A DNA stretch of 64,000 nt from Sebastes aleutianus. Its lineage: Eukaryota; Chordata; Actinopteri; Perciformes; Sebastidae. Within the stretch, counting starts at the first letter, position 1; each line of letters begins with the position of its first letter. The stretch spans positions 30,897,120 through 30,961,119 of the forward strand of contig CAKAKS010000060.1 of assembly GCA_916700875.1 (NCBI GenBank), written 5' to 3'. A program made the translations under genes and the position numbers. This document shows positions 12,511 to 61,630 of the stretch, in pieces. The notes below the pieces were generated by a model that saw nothing but the letters and a program-made list of their open reading frames with translations, had not been told where the DNA came from and did not search any database.

Positions 12511-12599
12511 GCAGACACCATCCTCTCAGAAACAAGAGGGGGGTTTGCTGGTTTTGCATGAAACCTTAAACAAAATATATTTTTTCTCCTGAGTGATTC

Positions 12600-13975
12600 A
12601 ATCACAGGTGAATCTGAATATCACAAGGTCAAACTGTATGTGGGAGTCACAGAACCAGCCAGGTATAAGGAATAAAACGCGCTCTCCTCGCTCCTGCTCA
12701 GTGTTTCTCTATCTGTCAGTTATAGACTTGTCATTGGCTCCATATGCACCAAATGGAGGGTGCAATGAACTGTGCAAGACGAGCCTCTCCCTGCACGTGC
12801 TTGGACGCGTGCCTATAATTGGCCATGTTTAAAATCACAAGGATGCCCCCCCAGTGGAAAACCACTAAAATCCTTTTTATTTTCTACGTATCTACGTAAC
12901 ACAAATAGCAGAATTTACAGTGATACTGAAACCAGGAGATACTAATAACACATGAGCCTATAGGTCAGCAATAAAGAGAATAACTACACAATCAAAACTT
13001 GAAATTACATCAGTGAAGCAGCTAAAACGGCTCAAACTGTGTGCCGTTGTGGTGTTCCTTCTAACACATTTGTTTTATTTGTATTTTTAGATTATTAATA
13101 TTAGGCATGCACTGATACTGGATCAGATATCGGGCCGATACTGACTCAAATAGCTGGATCGGATATCGGTGACAACGGGCCCGATCTATTCAATTCAGTT
13201 CTATGTTTATAAACTATACACATTATATACTGGAATTTTAATTCCTGTTTAAATTTTGACCAATTTGAAGCTGCATTAAAAAGGTTACCACTTGAATTGT
13301 AACTCCTGTTATCTTAAATGTTTTTGCACGATTTATTATTTTTATAATAAACTAGAATGGCACTCGGAGAGCGCAGACCTCCGCCAAGGTGCCCGACTTT
13401 AAAAACAGCTCACAGCTCACAGCTGGTGGTACCATGAGGTGGTCGGCTTATTATTATTAACGCGGTGTGTTTCCGTGTAACGTAGCAGCGGATGCCTCTC
13501 TCATTCAGCAGCCTTGTTATGTCTGTATAACGTTACATTCCGATTATGTTTTGTGATACTGTAGTGATTCTCAAAAACACTATGGATTTGCATTTAATAG
13601 TTTAAATGCAAAGATGAATTCAGTCAATACTTTATTTCATTTGCAAAGAGATGCGTCCCTCTGAGTGTATGTGTCCTCTCAGTGTACAGTATGTGTCCTC
13701 TCAAAGTAGAGCTATGATGCTGGATATAACAGGAACTGTGATGAGTGAAAATGCAGATCCCACTATTCTGATTGCATAAAAAAGTTAACTTTTTTACTCA
13801 GATTTCATGCATATAGTGGGGTGTTCTTTATACTAAGACTGTTTTCCTAAAATGAGTTTAAAATAATCAAAATATATCACTTTACTTACTGTATATATCG
13901 CAATATATTGAATCGTAACCCCTGTATCATGATACGTATCGTATTGCCAGATTCCTGCCAATACACAGCCCTAGT
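12600..13975. other. Intergenic DNA with transposon fragments
   Basis: At 13105-13200 a gatactggatcagatatcgg fragment resembles hAT subterminal arrays. At 13360-13420 lies a cactcggagagcgcagacct repeat fragment. At 13830-13975 a reverse fragment ends ccaatacacagcccta, related to pieces at 49440-49590 and 62525-62600. No gene seen. Confidence 0.5.
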
Positions 13976-14425
13976 CGTCATGTGACATGTTCCACCGTAG
14001 GACAGAGAACCTGTTGGTAATGTGACAGAGCAGATGAACACAGCTGCACACGTTTCCCTGCAGCAGCCGCCAGCTGGCCTGGCTGAAGTCCTGACACACC
14101 ATATTATCATCCCCACAGACCAGAATATACCTCCAGAAACAGGCTGCAGCTCTCACACAGCGCTGTGTGTGTCTGCAGCTGTCCACTCTTAATTGTTTTT
14201 TAATTGTGTCCTCTTTACCTGCTTTAACAAAAAAGCAAGGTCGCGCCTAGTTGACACACAATTTAATTTCCCAGACGGGATCAAATTTCCTGAACACAAT
14301 GACGCAGGCAGCCAGGGCCGGTTTAATGATGTGCCTCCGACAGCCCTTATCTGCAGCTGTAAACGTAATGTAATGAATCACAGCAGCAAACAGACGCTTA
14401 AATGTGAAACTTCACACGTGTTTAG

Positions 14426-14790
14426 CAGCTCAATTAAGTCCATATAACTGACCTTGTGTCCATTATTTTAATCTCCCAGTATTCACCATGCTGCAATGTG
14501 ACTCATTAATCTCCATGAAGCGTTTAATGTCAGTTCAACCTCTGACAAACAGTAATATTCTTATTCCTATGGGGGGTTTGTAGAATAAATTGTGTTGGCA
14601 AGTGTTTATGAAAACCAACAGTCACAGTTTGTAGTGTTTTTTCCTTTAATGGTATAAATATACTTCTTGTCATTAAGAGAGAAAATGATGAATGATAAAA
14701 TAGTTTGTTTTTATGGCGAATACTTGTCTCCATCTGGTGGTTCCTTCAGGTGATGCTTACAGTAAAGACGTCAAACATTCAGTCCTCCTG
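14426..14790 (+). repeat. Direct duplication, copy A
   Basis: About 365 bp starting cagctcaattaagtccatat. It is repeated in the same orientation at 16296-16662 with few differences, so the duplication is fairly recent. Confidence 0.85.
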
Positions 14791-15225
14791 AAGAGAAACT
14801 GCTTCTCAGTTCTGCAGATTTAAAGACCAGCAAAAACTGTAATACCGCTCTCTCTAAGTTCCACAGTTGTCATATTTTAAAAATCATATTATATACCAAA
14901 AGGTAAAAACCTAACCGCTCTAACTCTGAACTGATGGGAACAATGAGGACAAACTCTCCTTCAATCCATCTTCACTTAAATATTCTCAATACTGTGTATA
15001 TGTATTATTAATCATATTCAGATCCTCCTGCTGCCAACAGTAAATTTTATATAATAATATAATATATATATAACATGATTGCACAATGCAGGCAAAGAGG
15101 CTCATTAAATCAAATTAACTCACTATACGGAACAATGAATGCATATAGAAACACTAAAGCTGTATCACTAGACCCCCATAAAATCAATATATTTAAGTAA
15201 AAAGAGGATATGTAAGATAAAATAG

Positions 15226-15315
15226 AAAATAATTAAATAAATAAAAGGGGCCAATAACCATATTGATAACTTAACCAATATGGTTATTGGCCCCTTTTAT
15301 TTATTTAATTATTTT
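15226..15315. repeat. Perfect palindrome, 40-bp arms, 10-nt loop
   Basis: Left arm 15226-15265 and right arm 15276-15315 are exact reverse complements around the loop ataacttaac. The centre of each arm holds ggggccaataaccatattg. It is AT-rich outside that block. Confidence 0.95.
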
Positions 15316-15431
15316 ATAGAAATAAGTTAGAGAAATAAGTACTTGATACTTTTCAGTTAAATAATAAACACTTGTTTTATTCCAACAGGAGCAGTAAAGA
15401 ATGCTTAGAACAACACAACAGTATAACATGT

Positions 15432-15860
15432 ACTCAGTGGTGGAAAGTGACTAAGTACATTTACTCAAGTACTGTACTTAAGTACAATTTTGAGGTACTT
15501 GTACTTTACTTGAGTATTTCTATGTTCTGATTTCCACTTCTACTCCACTACATCTCAGAGGGAAATATTGTACTTTTTACTCCACTACATTGATTTAATC
15601 ATTTTACAGATTATTAATACAAAATATAATCAACGACTAAATGATGTATTATTATAGATTAAACTACCTGCAGTATATAATAATAAATTATGTATTATTA
15701 TAGATTAAACTACCCAGCAGTATATAAAGTCATTAAAATGAACTCCACCTTTACCAGCTGCAATATTAAAGTGATGAACACATTAATGCATCAATAAGTA
15801 TAATCCAATAATATACATTATTCTGCATAATGTGTACTTTTATATTTGGTACTTAAAAGC
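15432..15860. mobile_element. Teleost repeat starting cagtggtggaaagtgacta
   Basis: Begins with cagtggtggaaagtgacta and tttactcaagtactgtactt, a well-known end in fish repeats. Internally attattatagattaaactac is duplicated (15648 and 15692). The right end is unclear. Confidence 0.6.
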
Positions 15861-16295
15861 TGAAGTAGGTCAGATTGGAGCAAATATGATTAAAAAAAAG
15901 TTATTTTTATAAAACGGTCGCTATATCCTGACAGTAGAACTACAGAGAAATAAAACAGGTGTTTTGTTTTACCTTTAACTTGATCTGGTCTGTTTGTTGT
16001 GTCTCAAGGAGAAGTCTCGTATGACATTAATCTGGCTCAAACACAGACAGCCATTGACTTCCTCCACACTGTCCAAACTATCTAAATATTCAGCCATGAC
16101 ATTGAAAATCTTTTAGACAACACTAAGCTACTCTTTCTGTACTCCAACACTACAAACTAGCACCTGCATTTCCACCATTGTCTTCTGGCAACAGGTAACA
16201 TCGCGAGATTTCAGAACGAGACTTCCCCTTGAGCGAAACAAGCACCTTAATTGGACGTAAATTGTTGTATCCAATTAGTCAATTAGACACAAATA
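15861..16295 (+). mobile_element. Partial copy of the 40852-41641 TTAA element family
   Basis: Shares tttaacttgatctggtctgt, atattcagccatgacattg and the gagcgaaacaagcacctt segment with 40975-41470. It is interrupted after the attagtcaattagacac segment by duplication copy B. Confidence 0.65.
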
Positions 16296-16662
16296 CAGCT
16301 CAATTAAGTCCATATAACTGACCTTGTGTCCATTATTTTAATCTCCCAGTATTCACCGTGCTGCAATGTGACTCATTAATCTCCATGAAGCGTTTAATGT
16401 CAGTTCAACCTCTGACATACATTATTCTTATTCCTATGGGGGGTTTGTAGAATAAACTGTGTTGGCGAATGTTTATGAAAACCAACAGTCACAGTTTGTA
16501 TTGTTTTTTCCTTTAATGGTATAAATAAACTTCTTGTCATTAAGGGAGAAAATGATGAATAATAAAATGTTTGTAGTTTGTTTTTAGGGCAAATATTTGT
16601 CGCCAACTGCTGGTTCCTTCAGGTAATACTTACAGTGAAGACGTCTAACATTCAGTTCTCCT
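16296..16662 (+). repeat. Direct duplication, copy B
   Basis: Same-orientation copy of 14426-14790, inserted inside a TTAA-type repeat. A 60-70-bp segment of the host repeat (gagcgaaacaagcacctt...) occurs on both sides, at 16235-16295 and 16661-16730. Confidence 0.85.
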
Positions 16663-16837
16663 TGAGCGAAACAAGCACCTTTATTGGACGTAAATTGTTG
16701 TCCCCTATTAGTCAGTTAGACACAAAAACATGGGGTAATATAGTCCAGTTGCTTTAACTTTTTATTTCTCAACCTCATCAGTAAACTATTTTAGAGTATT
16801 TTGGGGCCTCCTGCTCAACTTTGAGCTCCATGTGTCT

Positions 16838-17098
16838 CAATTCAATTCAATTCAATATGCTTTATTGCAATATTGCAAAAGCGTCCATTCAATAATAATA
16901 ACAATAATAAAGAACAAAATAAAAACAAAAACATATATACAGTATATACACATATATACAATTCATTAAGCAAATTACAATATATAGATATTTTAAAAGA
17001 ACATGGAAATGGTAGGAAACAATAGAGAAATAATTTATGTTTGTTGTGTCAATAAAACAAATAAAAAACAATTAACAACAATATATTGCAATATATTG

Positions 17099-17132
<34 letters not shown>

Positions 17133-17149
17133 TTGATATTTCATATTGC

Positions 17150-17181
<32 letters not shown>

Positions 17182-17200
17182 CAAATAAAAAAATAAAACA
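16838..17200. repeat. Retroelement-tail-like patch and (AT)n microsatellites
   Basis: Repeated caatt pentamers and a gctttattgcaatattgc stretch are followed by AT runs at about 17099-17129 and 17155-17180. Open frames here are low-complexity artefacts. Confidence 0.6.
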
Positions 17201-17438
17201 TGAAGTAGAGGAGTAAATAAAAGACAGTGTTATGTGTTGTGTTTGTCTCTTAGGCTGTGACATGCACTGACAGATCCTACAGCTTCTATGTTGATGACAC
17301 TATTTTCTCCAAGAAGATTTTAGTTTTGGTCAGAGAGGGAATCAAAATCTTGGCGTTTACATCTAATTTCTCTCTGTTTGATGCAGATGAAAGAGCTCAG
17401 CTGCGCCTCTCTGCGTCCACTCTGTGCTGCTGCTGCTG

Positions 17439-17440
17439 CT

Positions 17441-17475
<35 letters not shown>

Positions 17476-17690
17476 AGAGGAGGAGAGGCACGACAGGAGG
17501 AAGCAGCGACTCAAACACTCACAGCAATCCAACGAGAGAAGCGCTTTGTTTACCTCTATTCAAATGCCTCTGGATGATGATGATGATGATGATGGCACAT
17601 CCTTTCCATTCGCATATTTAAACCCATAGATAGAGTGGGAGGAAGAGGAGGAGGAGGAGGAGGAGGAGGAGGAGGAGGTGGTGGTGATGC
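17439..17690. repeat. Triplet-repeat cluster upstream of the RING gene
   Basis: GGA/GAA-rich runs at 17441-17486 and 17639-17680 and a GAT run at 17573-17594 lie within 400 bp upstream of the RING gene start. They probably fall in its promoter or 5' UTR. An atatttaaa sequence at about 17611 could serve as a TATA-like element, unproven. Confidence 0.7.
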
Positions 17691-17819
17691 TGCAGAATCC
17701 TTTTTTTTGTTGTTTTTTTCCTGAATTTAAAGAGACTCAGTGTCTGTGGTGTTTTCTGATAAAACAAAATAAAATATGAGGCTCTCCAGAAAGCAGGTCG
17801 ATGAGATTTGGATGTTACC

Positions 17820-17902
17820 ATGATTGGAGCCGGCATGGATCTGCTGTGGAGGATCCTGGCAGCTCTCCGGTTCGACTGCTTTAAAGACTCATCGTCGTCA
17901 AA
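17820..17902 (+). CDS. RING gene coding exon 1
   Basis: Encodes residues 1-27 plus two bases of codon 28. It is hydrophobic and Trp/Leu-rich near the N-terminus (MDLLWRILAALRF), which could be a short amphipathic helix. A second Met lies five codons downstream of the first. The donor GTGAGT is consensus. Confidence 0.8.
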
Positions 17903-20581
17903 GTGAGTGGAGATCTATTTCACCAGATTTAACCTGAAATATTCCCAATATTCCCTAGAATATTCCTGTGTGTGTATCTGTGGCCATCAGTGATGACTTT
18001 AACCTGTTTTCCAATCTCATGTGTTTATTTTTCTCTCATATTTGCTTGTATATTTAAAAAAAAAATCTAAATCACCTCTTGGACATTGATCTATTTCCCA
18101 ATATTCCCTAGAATATTCCTATAATATTCCTGTGTGTGTGTCTGTGGCCATCAGTGATGACTTTAACCTGTTTTCCAATCTGAATCTGTTTATTTTTCTC
18201 TCATAATTTGCTTGTATATTTAAAAAAACAAAAAACAAATCAGCACTCTGGATGATGATAATCCTTAATTGTGTAATCATCACTGCTCAGTCACTATGAG
18301 GAACAGATTTGATGTGTGAAAAAAGATTTAAATGTCAGACCAGGCTGTGACATATCAGGCAGAAAATAGATTTTTTTTTTAAAGAGGAAATATCGTCCTT
18401 CACTTCACAGTTGTTATGACAACAGGTTTTCTGAGTCATTATTTCATTTTATCCAGCTTTGCATCAACTGAAGGTTACACAACTTAAAAAAACAAAAAAA
18501 ACAGTGATTTCTGAGATCCTATAAAGCCATTTATAATGTGTCAAGTCCAGGAATATTAACATCAGAAGAAGTGCCATCTACTTGGTTTCGATTTAAGAAC
18601 ATGTCTAATTAGGCTCCAGACAACATGAGGTTAATTTGCCATAATTATAGGCATCCACTGCACCTATTAATGAGCTAATATAGTAACAGACTGTACCTGC
18701 AGTGTCATTGTCAGCAGACACACCTCCGCAGTTTAAATTCAGGAAACGCCACCCTGACTGGCTGAGATCACTTCTTGTTTTACCAGTTATTTATTCCCTG
18801 GAACAAATCTGTACACCAACATGAAATCTGTTTTTAGTGTGCATGCACTGGAAAAAGCATGATCCCAGCTTGTTCCCATGTGTCTCGAGCAAAACATCAT
18901 GTTTCTAAGAAGGTTTGGTTAAGAGTGTCAGGGGATGATTGGCTTCTAGTTTGATCATTGATTAATCATTTTTCAAACAGAAATGTCAAACATTTTCTTG
19001 TTCTGTGTGAGGATGTGCTGCTTCTCTGTTTTATATCACTGTCAATTGAATATATTTGGACAAAACAGGACATCTGAAGACGTCAGCTTGGACTTTGATG
19101 CACACTTGTCACTCTTTTCTGGAATTTTACAGACCAAACGATGACTCAGTTAATCAGGAAAATAACTGGCAGGTTAATCAATAATGGAAATAGCATCAGT
19201 TGCAGCCCCAGTTTGGCTCGTTTGCTTTCAAGAAAATCTGCTTTAAAGAAGAGCAGCATGGAATGAAGTGATACTATAAAACGATTAGTCAATTAATTAA
19301 TGTGTTCAGTTACTTATTTTCCCCTGTTTAATATAATTGTAAATTGAATATGTTTTGGTTTTGGGCAGTTTCCTATAAAGGCTTAACAGTGAATCCATTA
19401 AATAAAACAAGCAATAAAAACCTGTTTCCCAAAATGTCAAACTATTCCTTTAAAGAATTGTGACCAAGATGTGTACTGAGTGGGACATTTTACAGATGAA
19501 AAATATAATTGTCGGTGCTCTCTGGTGGACAGACGATGTAATGGAACCACGGTTTCTATATCTTTGACATTTCTGTTCTGCAGATTCTTGTTGCTTATCG
19601 ACCGATACAGATGTATCTGAAATTAGCGTCTCTACTTTACACCTTTACGCTCCTGCAGTCCGACACATGATGTATTCAAATAGTTTTTGCTTGACAATGC
19701 CGTGACAAAGCTGTGTGAGATTGAAACTTTGCTTGAAATTGTCATAATTAGCATATGAATTATATTGAGTTAGGGCCAAAAACCTGTTTTGTGAGGTCAC
19801 AATGACCTTTGACCCTTGACCAACACAAATCTAATCAGTTCGTCCTTGAGTCCTGGAGGACATTTGTACCAAATTTTAATAAATTCTCTACAGGCGTTCC
19901 TGTGCATCTGGCCACAGCTGTCGCCGGCGTGGAAGCATAAAACTGCCCATCACCATCTCTCAGAGACAATCATGAGGTCTTTAAATGTCTCGTCTTATCC
20001 GTCAAACAGTCCAAAACTCAAAGACAATACATTTAAAAATGATATAAAACAGAGAAAAGAGCAAAGTGCTCACATCAGAGAAGCTGGAATCAGACAATGT
20101 TTGGCATTTTAGCTTGAAAAATGTCAAAACGATGAATCAACATAATGAACCATTCATTTAGTGGACTTATCGTTTAAGCTCTAAAGTGTGTGACTGATTT
20201 GTCCTTCACATCCCGACTGTCCCTCTCAGGTCTCCCACCAAGCAGAGCTCCAGCCCGGCCGGCAGCCTGGAGAGCAGTTCCCTCACCGGCTCCCTGTCGC
20301 TGGGCCCCGACGTGCCGCACTGCCAGTGCTGCATCACCTACGAGGCCCGCCTGAAGCGCCTCTCCTGCGGACACCTCTACTGCGACCCTTGCTGCGACCA
20401 GATCGTCAACCTGGCCTTCGAAGACATCGAGGGCCTGTCCGACTACCCCTGCCCCATGTGCAAGTCCATCAAGCAGCTGGGAGGCCTCGGCCCGTCCTCC
20501 TCCGGGTACTTCTACGGGCCCGACGGCGTCCTGCAGCAGGAGCAGTGTACGGGGAAGGGGCACGGGAGTCGGTGGGGCTGA
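17820..20581 (+). CDS. Small RING-finger protein, two coding exons (17820-17902, 20230-20581)
   Basis: The joined exons encode 144 residues. The ATG at 17820 (context acc-ATG-a) is the first Met after an in-frame TGA. Exon 1 ends at AAA|GTGAGT and exon 2 begins after CCTCTCAG; the split codon gives Lys28. A Ser-rich linker (about 29-52) leads into a RING-type zinc-binding pattern: Cys59, Cys62, Cys74, His76, Cys79, Cys82, Cys102 and Cys105 (C-x2-C-x11-C-x-H-x2-C-x2-C-x19-C-x2-C). A short Gly/Ser-rich tail follows to the TGA. RING domains of this spacing usually act as E3 ubiquitin ligases; no substrate can be inferred. Exon 2 is far more GC-rich than its surroundings, as expected of a coding exon. 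I do not recognise the orthologue, so no symbol is given. It is the plus-strand neighbour converging on mtmr11. Confidence 0.85.
17944..18232 (+). repeat. Tandem duplication in the RING-gene intron
   Basis: Two direct copies, starting cccaatattccctagaat at 17944 and 18097, continue through gtggccatcagtgatgactt. Unit about 153 bp, with small indels. Confidence 0.85.
18233..20229. other. Remainder of the RING-gene intron, repeat-rich
   Basis: Contains decayed copies of the 590-860 repeat family (18950-19440, 19950-20175) and a tgacctttgacccttgacca repeat (about 19740-19945) ending gctgtcgccggcgtggaagc. No extra exon was found. Confidence 0.55.
20230..20581 (+). CDS. RING gene coding exon 2 (RING domain, stop)
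   Basis: Begins after CCTCTCAG with the last base of codon 28 and runs in one frame to TGA at 20579-20581. It holds all eight putative zinc ligands (residues 59-105). It is the terminal exon: no donor is needed and a poly(A) signal follows about 650 bp later. Confidence 0.88.
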
Positions 20582-21250
20582 AGCTGAAGCTCTCTTCTGA
20601 TGTTGGAACTTCAACATTTTGGTTTCTTCAGCTATGACTCGGTTGCTTTTTAATGCCATGAAAGCTATGTGGTGACACGGACTGCAACAAATGGCCACGT
20701 TACTTTACCGTCTCTCTTGCTCTGTCGTCTGTGGTTACCAGGTAAAACGTGAGAATGCATGAGGCTAACATCCATAGGTTTAAAGTGCCAAAATGCATCT
20801 CCATGCCTGGTTGAAAACGTGCACGTCATCATAACAAATATGGAAGAGTGGTCTCTTATATTTCGGATAATTTTTTCCCAAAAGTGTGTTGAAATAACAT
20901 AACGAACCCCATTCATGTTTTTAATAGCATGCAGGTTTTCTGCTTACAGTTTTATTCTACCGAACATAATGTCTGAAACCGGAGAGACCAAATCAGAGCT
21001 TTACATGACTTAACTGTGCAGTAGATATTTTGTAGATTCAACATGTCCGAGTTCTTACTTTGTACATTTCCTGTGAAAGTATCGAGCATTTTGCACATGA
21101 TTCTTAAATGTTTTACTCGGACTTATACATATCACGCAAGGCGTTTGGATTTTAAATGACATGTACAGTGCCATGCTCCTTTTTAAGTGTTCCAGATCAT
21201 ATGTAAATATTTATTTTGTTAAAAAAATAAAGTATATGAGCTGTGTATGA
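20582..21250 (+). other. 3' UTR of the RING gene
   Basis: AT-rich sequence between the stop codon and the AATAAA at 21226-21231, with no competing exon. Cleavage would be expected roughly 15-25 bp after the signal. The end is inferred. Confidence 0.6.
21226..21231 (+). terminator. Poly(A) signal AATAAA of the RING gene
   Basis: Canonical hexamer about 650 bp after the stop codon, followed by a GT-rich stretch (gagctgtgtatgag) typical of a downstream element. Confidence 0.65.
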
Positions 21251-21259
21251 GAATGGAGT

Positions 21260-21265
21260 TTTATT
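21260..21265 (-). terminator. mtmr11: Candidate distal poly(A) signal of mtmr11
   Basis: Reads AATAAA on the minus strand (tttatt on plus). If used, mtmr11 has a 3' UTR of about 1.9 kb ending almost exactly where the opposing RING gene ends. Other minus-strand AATAAA or ATTAAA hexamers occur nearer the stop codon (for example near 21312), so which one is used is open. Confidence 0.35.
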
Positions 21266-23139
21266 TCTGTGTGCACAGATTGTGAACACAGTTGAGAACT
21301 GATAACACTTTTTTATTTATCAGGATCAAAACATGCTGATACAAAAAATATGTACATCTGGCAAATTTGAGTGACGTTCGTACCAAAAAAAACATTAAAT
21401 TATACAACGATACAGACCGACAGGTGTAGCGGGAGATCGGGTTAGATTTTCCATGCGACTGGACAAAGATGACCTTGTGTTTTTGTTTTTCCATGGAAGA
21501 CAAGCGAATGCATTGGCATCACACCTGGAAAGCTTTGAAATTGTAGCTGATATCAATGTGCCTTGATATTGATGTGATGAATATTTACAGCAATTTAATA
21601 ATTCATAGTGCTATCAAGTGAGGTACGTTTTTGACATGAGAGAAGGTCGGCATCAGTCGTACATCTGACAACTGTTATCCTGCCGAAAATGAGATTTAGA
21701 AAAACATGCTTTTTCAAACACGTAACAATTTCACCCGTCCGTGGGGATGACGCCAGTGCATCTACTTGACACCCACATCATGCGAACGACAACCTGTTTG
21801 GATTTAAAGGCGCAGGACCAGATACTTCCTCTCTGTGCTTTAAAAATACAGTCAGACACTTCCAAGTCCTTGACCTAAATGCTGGCTGCATACTAATACA
21901 CCTCCAGGCTGGAAAAAAAAAGAGAGAGATGACATGAAAAGTAAACACAGGAAGAAATAAGCTTCCCTTTTGCTTCCAACACTGGTACCTTCTCAAGGTA
22001 CGGCAATCAAAAAGGCTGAATAATGTTCGTGTTTTTCCAATTCCACCACAAACTGATGAAAACATTTATCTAAATAATACTAAATTTGGTCAGAAACAAG
22101 TCAGAAATCACACTTATCTACATGTATGACATTGACAATTAGACCGATAATGGTCAATAATACTAAAATAAAGATGAAAGTTTAGATAAGATTATATAAT
22201 TAGGAGCTACAGCAAAGGAACAGAATTAAACTGTAATTCTATGCAGTGTCTTTAGCCACATCCAGGCTAACAGAACACTCTGAATACAGGCCTCTCGCTG
22301 CTCACAAGCATGCATGCGAGTGGAGAGATATGAGAGCAGTACCAAAATAGCTCTCATGCCCTAAATTCCACATTAAAGTCACCGGTCACAGCGCCTGCAG
22401 TTAAAAAAAAAAAAAAGACGGTTTTCAAAAATGATCACTGTCCAAACATTAGTCTACTTTTAGATACAAAAAACTAGTTCATTATTGTGTGTTTTTGCAC
22501 ATTAGCAGGACTTAATAAAGATCTAAAGAGCTAATCTTCTGGAGACATGTAGTCAAACAGGTCAGATCCAGTGAGAAGCAGATGTGTGTCTATTCACTAC
22601 TATGTGTCCTGTCACATTATCACACCACTATCTGTGTCCCATTCTGGATAAGAAGCTAAAAATGGAAACTACAAGCTTTCTTTTTTTCTTGAAGGGTGAC
22701 GTGACGTCTACAAAATGTGTCATGACAGTTTCTACTGCATGTTAAGATACTGAAAGAGGTGCTTCTGAAGTTCTGTTGGTACACACTGTTAAGCATCTTC
22801 AGCCATTATTCTTTTTGTCTTAGATATATTTCAGTGGTGGAATATTGAACACTAAGGTTTTCTTTACAAATGTACAAAACAGTCACATTTCTTATACAGT
22901 ACAGATGATGAGTAGCAGAGTCAGGAGCTCATGCACTGATTATTTCATACTGTTGCACTGTGGTCCACCTAAATGTTTGTAGTCAATCAAATATGGTTTG
23001 ACAGGAAACGCACGGCTGGGTCTCCTCTGTACACGACACCAGTGAGAGATCTGTCAGTTTCATACTGTGCAGGCAGGTGATTTAGTTATAGTACCAGGTC
23101 TGTATCATATATGAGAACAGTTCAGACGAGGTCCAGACC
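21266..23139 (-). other. mtmr11: Probable 3' UTR / downstream region of mtmr11
   Basis: No coding exon or recognisable transposon was found here. It is AT-rich with short A/T runs (for example 22400-22416) and lies between the mtmr11 stop codon and the convergent neighbour. Inferred 3' UTR from position only. Confidence 0.4.
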
Positions 23140-61185
<38,046 letters not shown>

Positions 61186-61630
61186 GTTTGACGACAGCTC
61201 AGCTCGACTTAAAATATAAAAGAATATACGAGCGAAATGAAAATGAATTAAAAAATGTGTTAAAATGTGTTAAAATGTGTAAAAATGTGTTAAAATGTGT
61301 GATATTTAAAAGCTAACGGTCGCTGTGTGTTAGTGTTCTCGTCGTTCCATCTGTAGCCGTTAGAAGCCGTTAGAAGCCGTTTGAAAACGGTCCGGAGTCC
61401 AGTAACGGTTAGCCGTTAGTTTCACCACCGAGCTGTTCAGTGAGGACAAGCAAACTATTCTCGCTCTTTTCATCGCTATTCACACCGACAGAGCATCCGT
61501 GTACCGAGAGCACAGCCTGCCTTAAACACCCGGTCACCACCAACCCGGTAACCGGACTAACTGTTCCTAACGGTCACCGGACTGTTACTAACGGTCACCG
61601 GACTAACTGCTGTCAGTTAGTCAGTAAAAG
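61186..61630 (-). promoter_or_regulatory. mtmr11: mtmr11 5' UTR / putative promoter with MYB-type motif cluster
   Basis: This segment lies directly upstream of the mtmr11 ATG. It contains ten YAACKG-type (c-MYB consensus) hexamers on either strand, at 61314, 61357, 61367, 61403, 61413, 61558, 61568, 61589, 61604 and 61614. Some belong to short tandem units (gccgttagaa; aacggtcaccggact). No clear TATA box or transcription start can be placed, so the promoter role is inferred from position. Confidence 0.45.
61252..61300. repeat. 10-bp minisatellite (aaaatgtgtt)n
   Basis: About five tandem copies of aaaatgtgtt, 70-115 bp upstream of the mtmr11 ATG, probably within the 5' UTR or core promoter. 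Confidence 0.85.

Noticed and set aside
12379..12561. Proline-rich protein (and poly-Gly on the other strand)
   Set aside because: Created entirely by a CTC triplet microsatellite.
17378..17629. Glu/Asp-rich acidic protein upstream of the RING gene
   Set aside because: The acidic runs come from GGA and GAT microsatellites, and the frame does not splice to the RING exons.
20174..20698. 174-codon minus-strand open frame opposite the RING exon
   Set aside because: It is the antisense shadow of a GC-rich coding exon; the plus-strand frame has the zinc-ligand pattern and proper splice sites.
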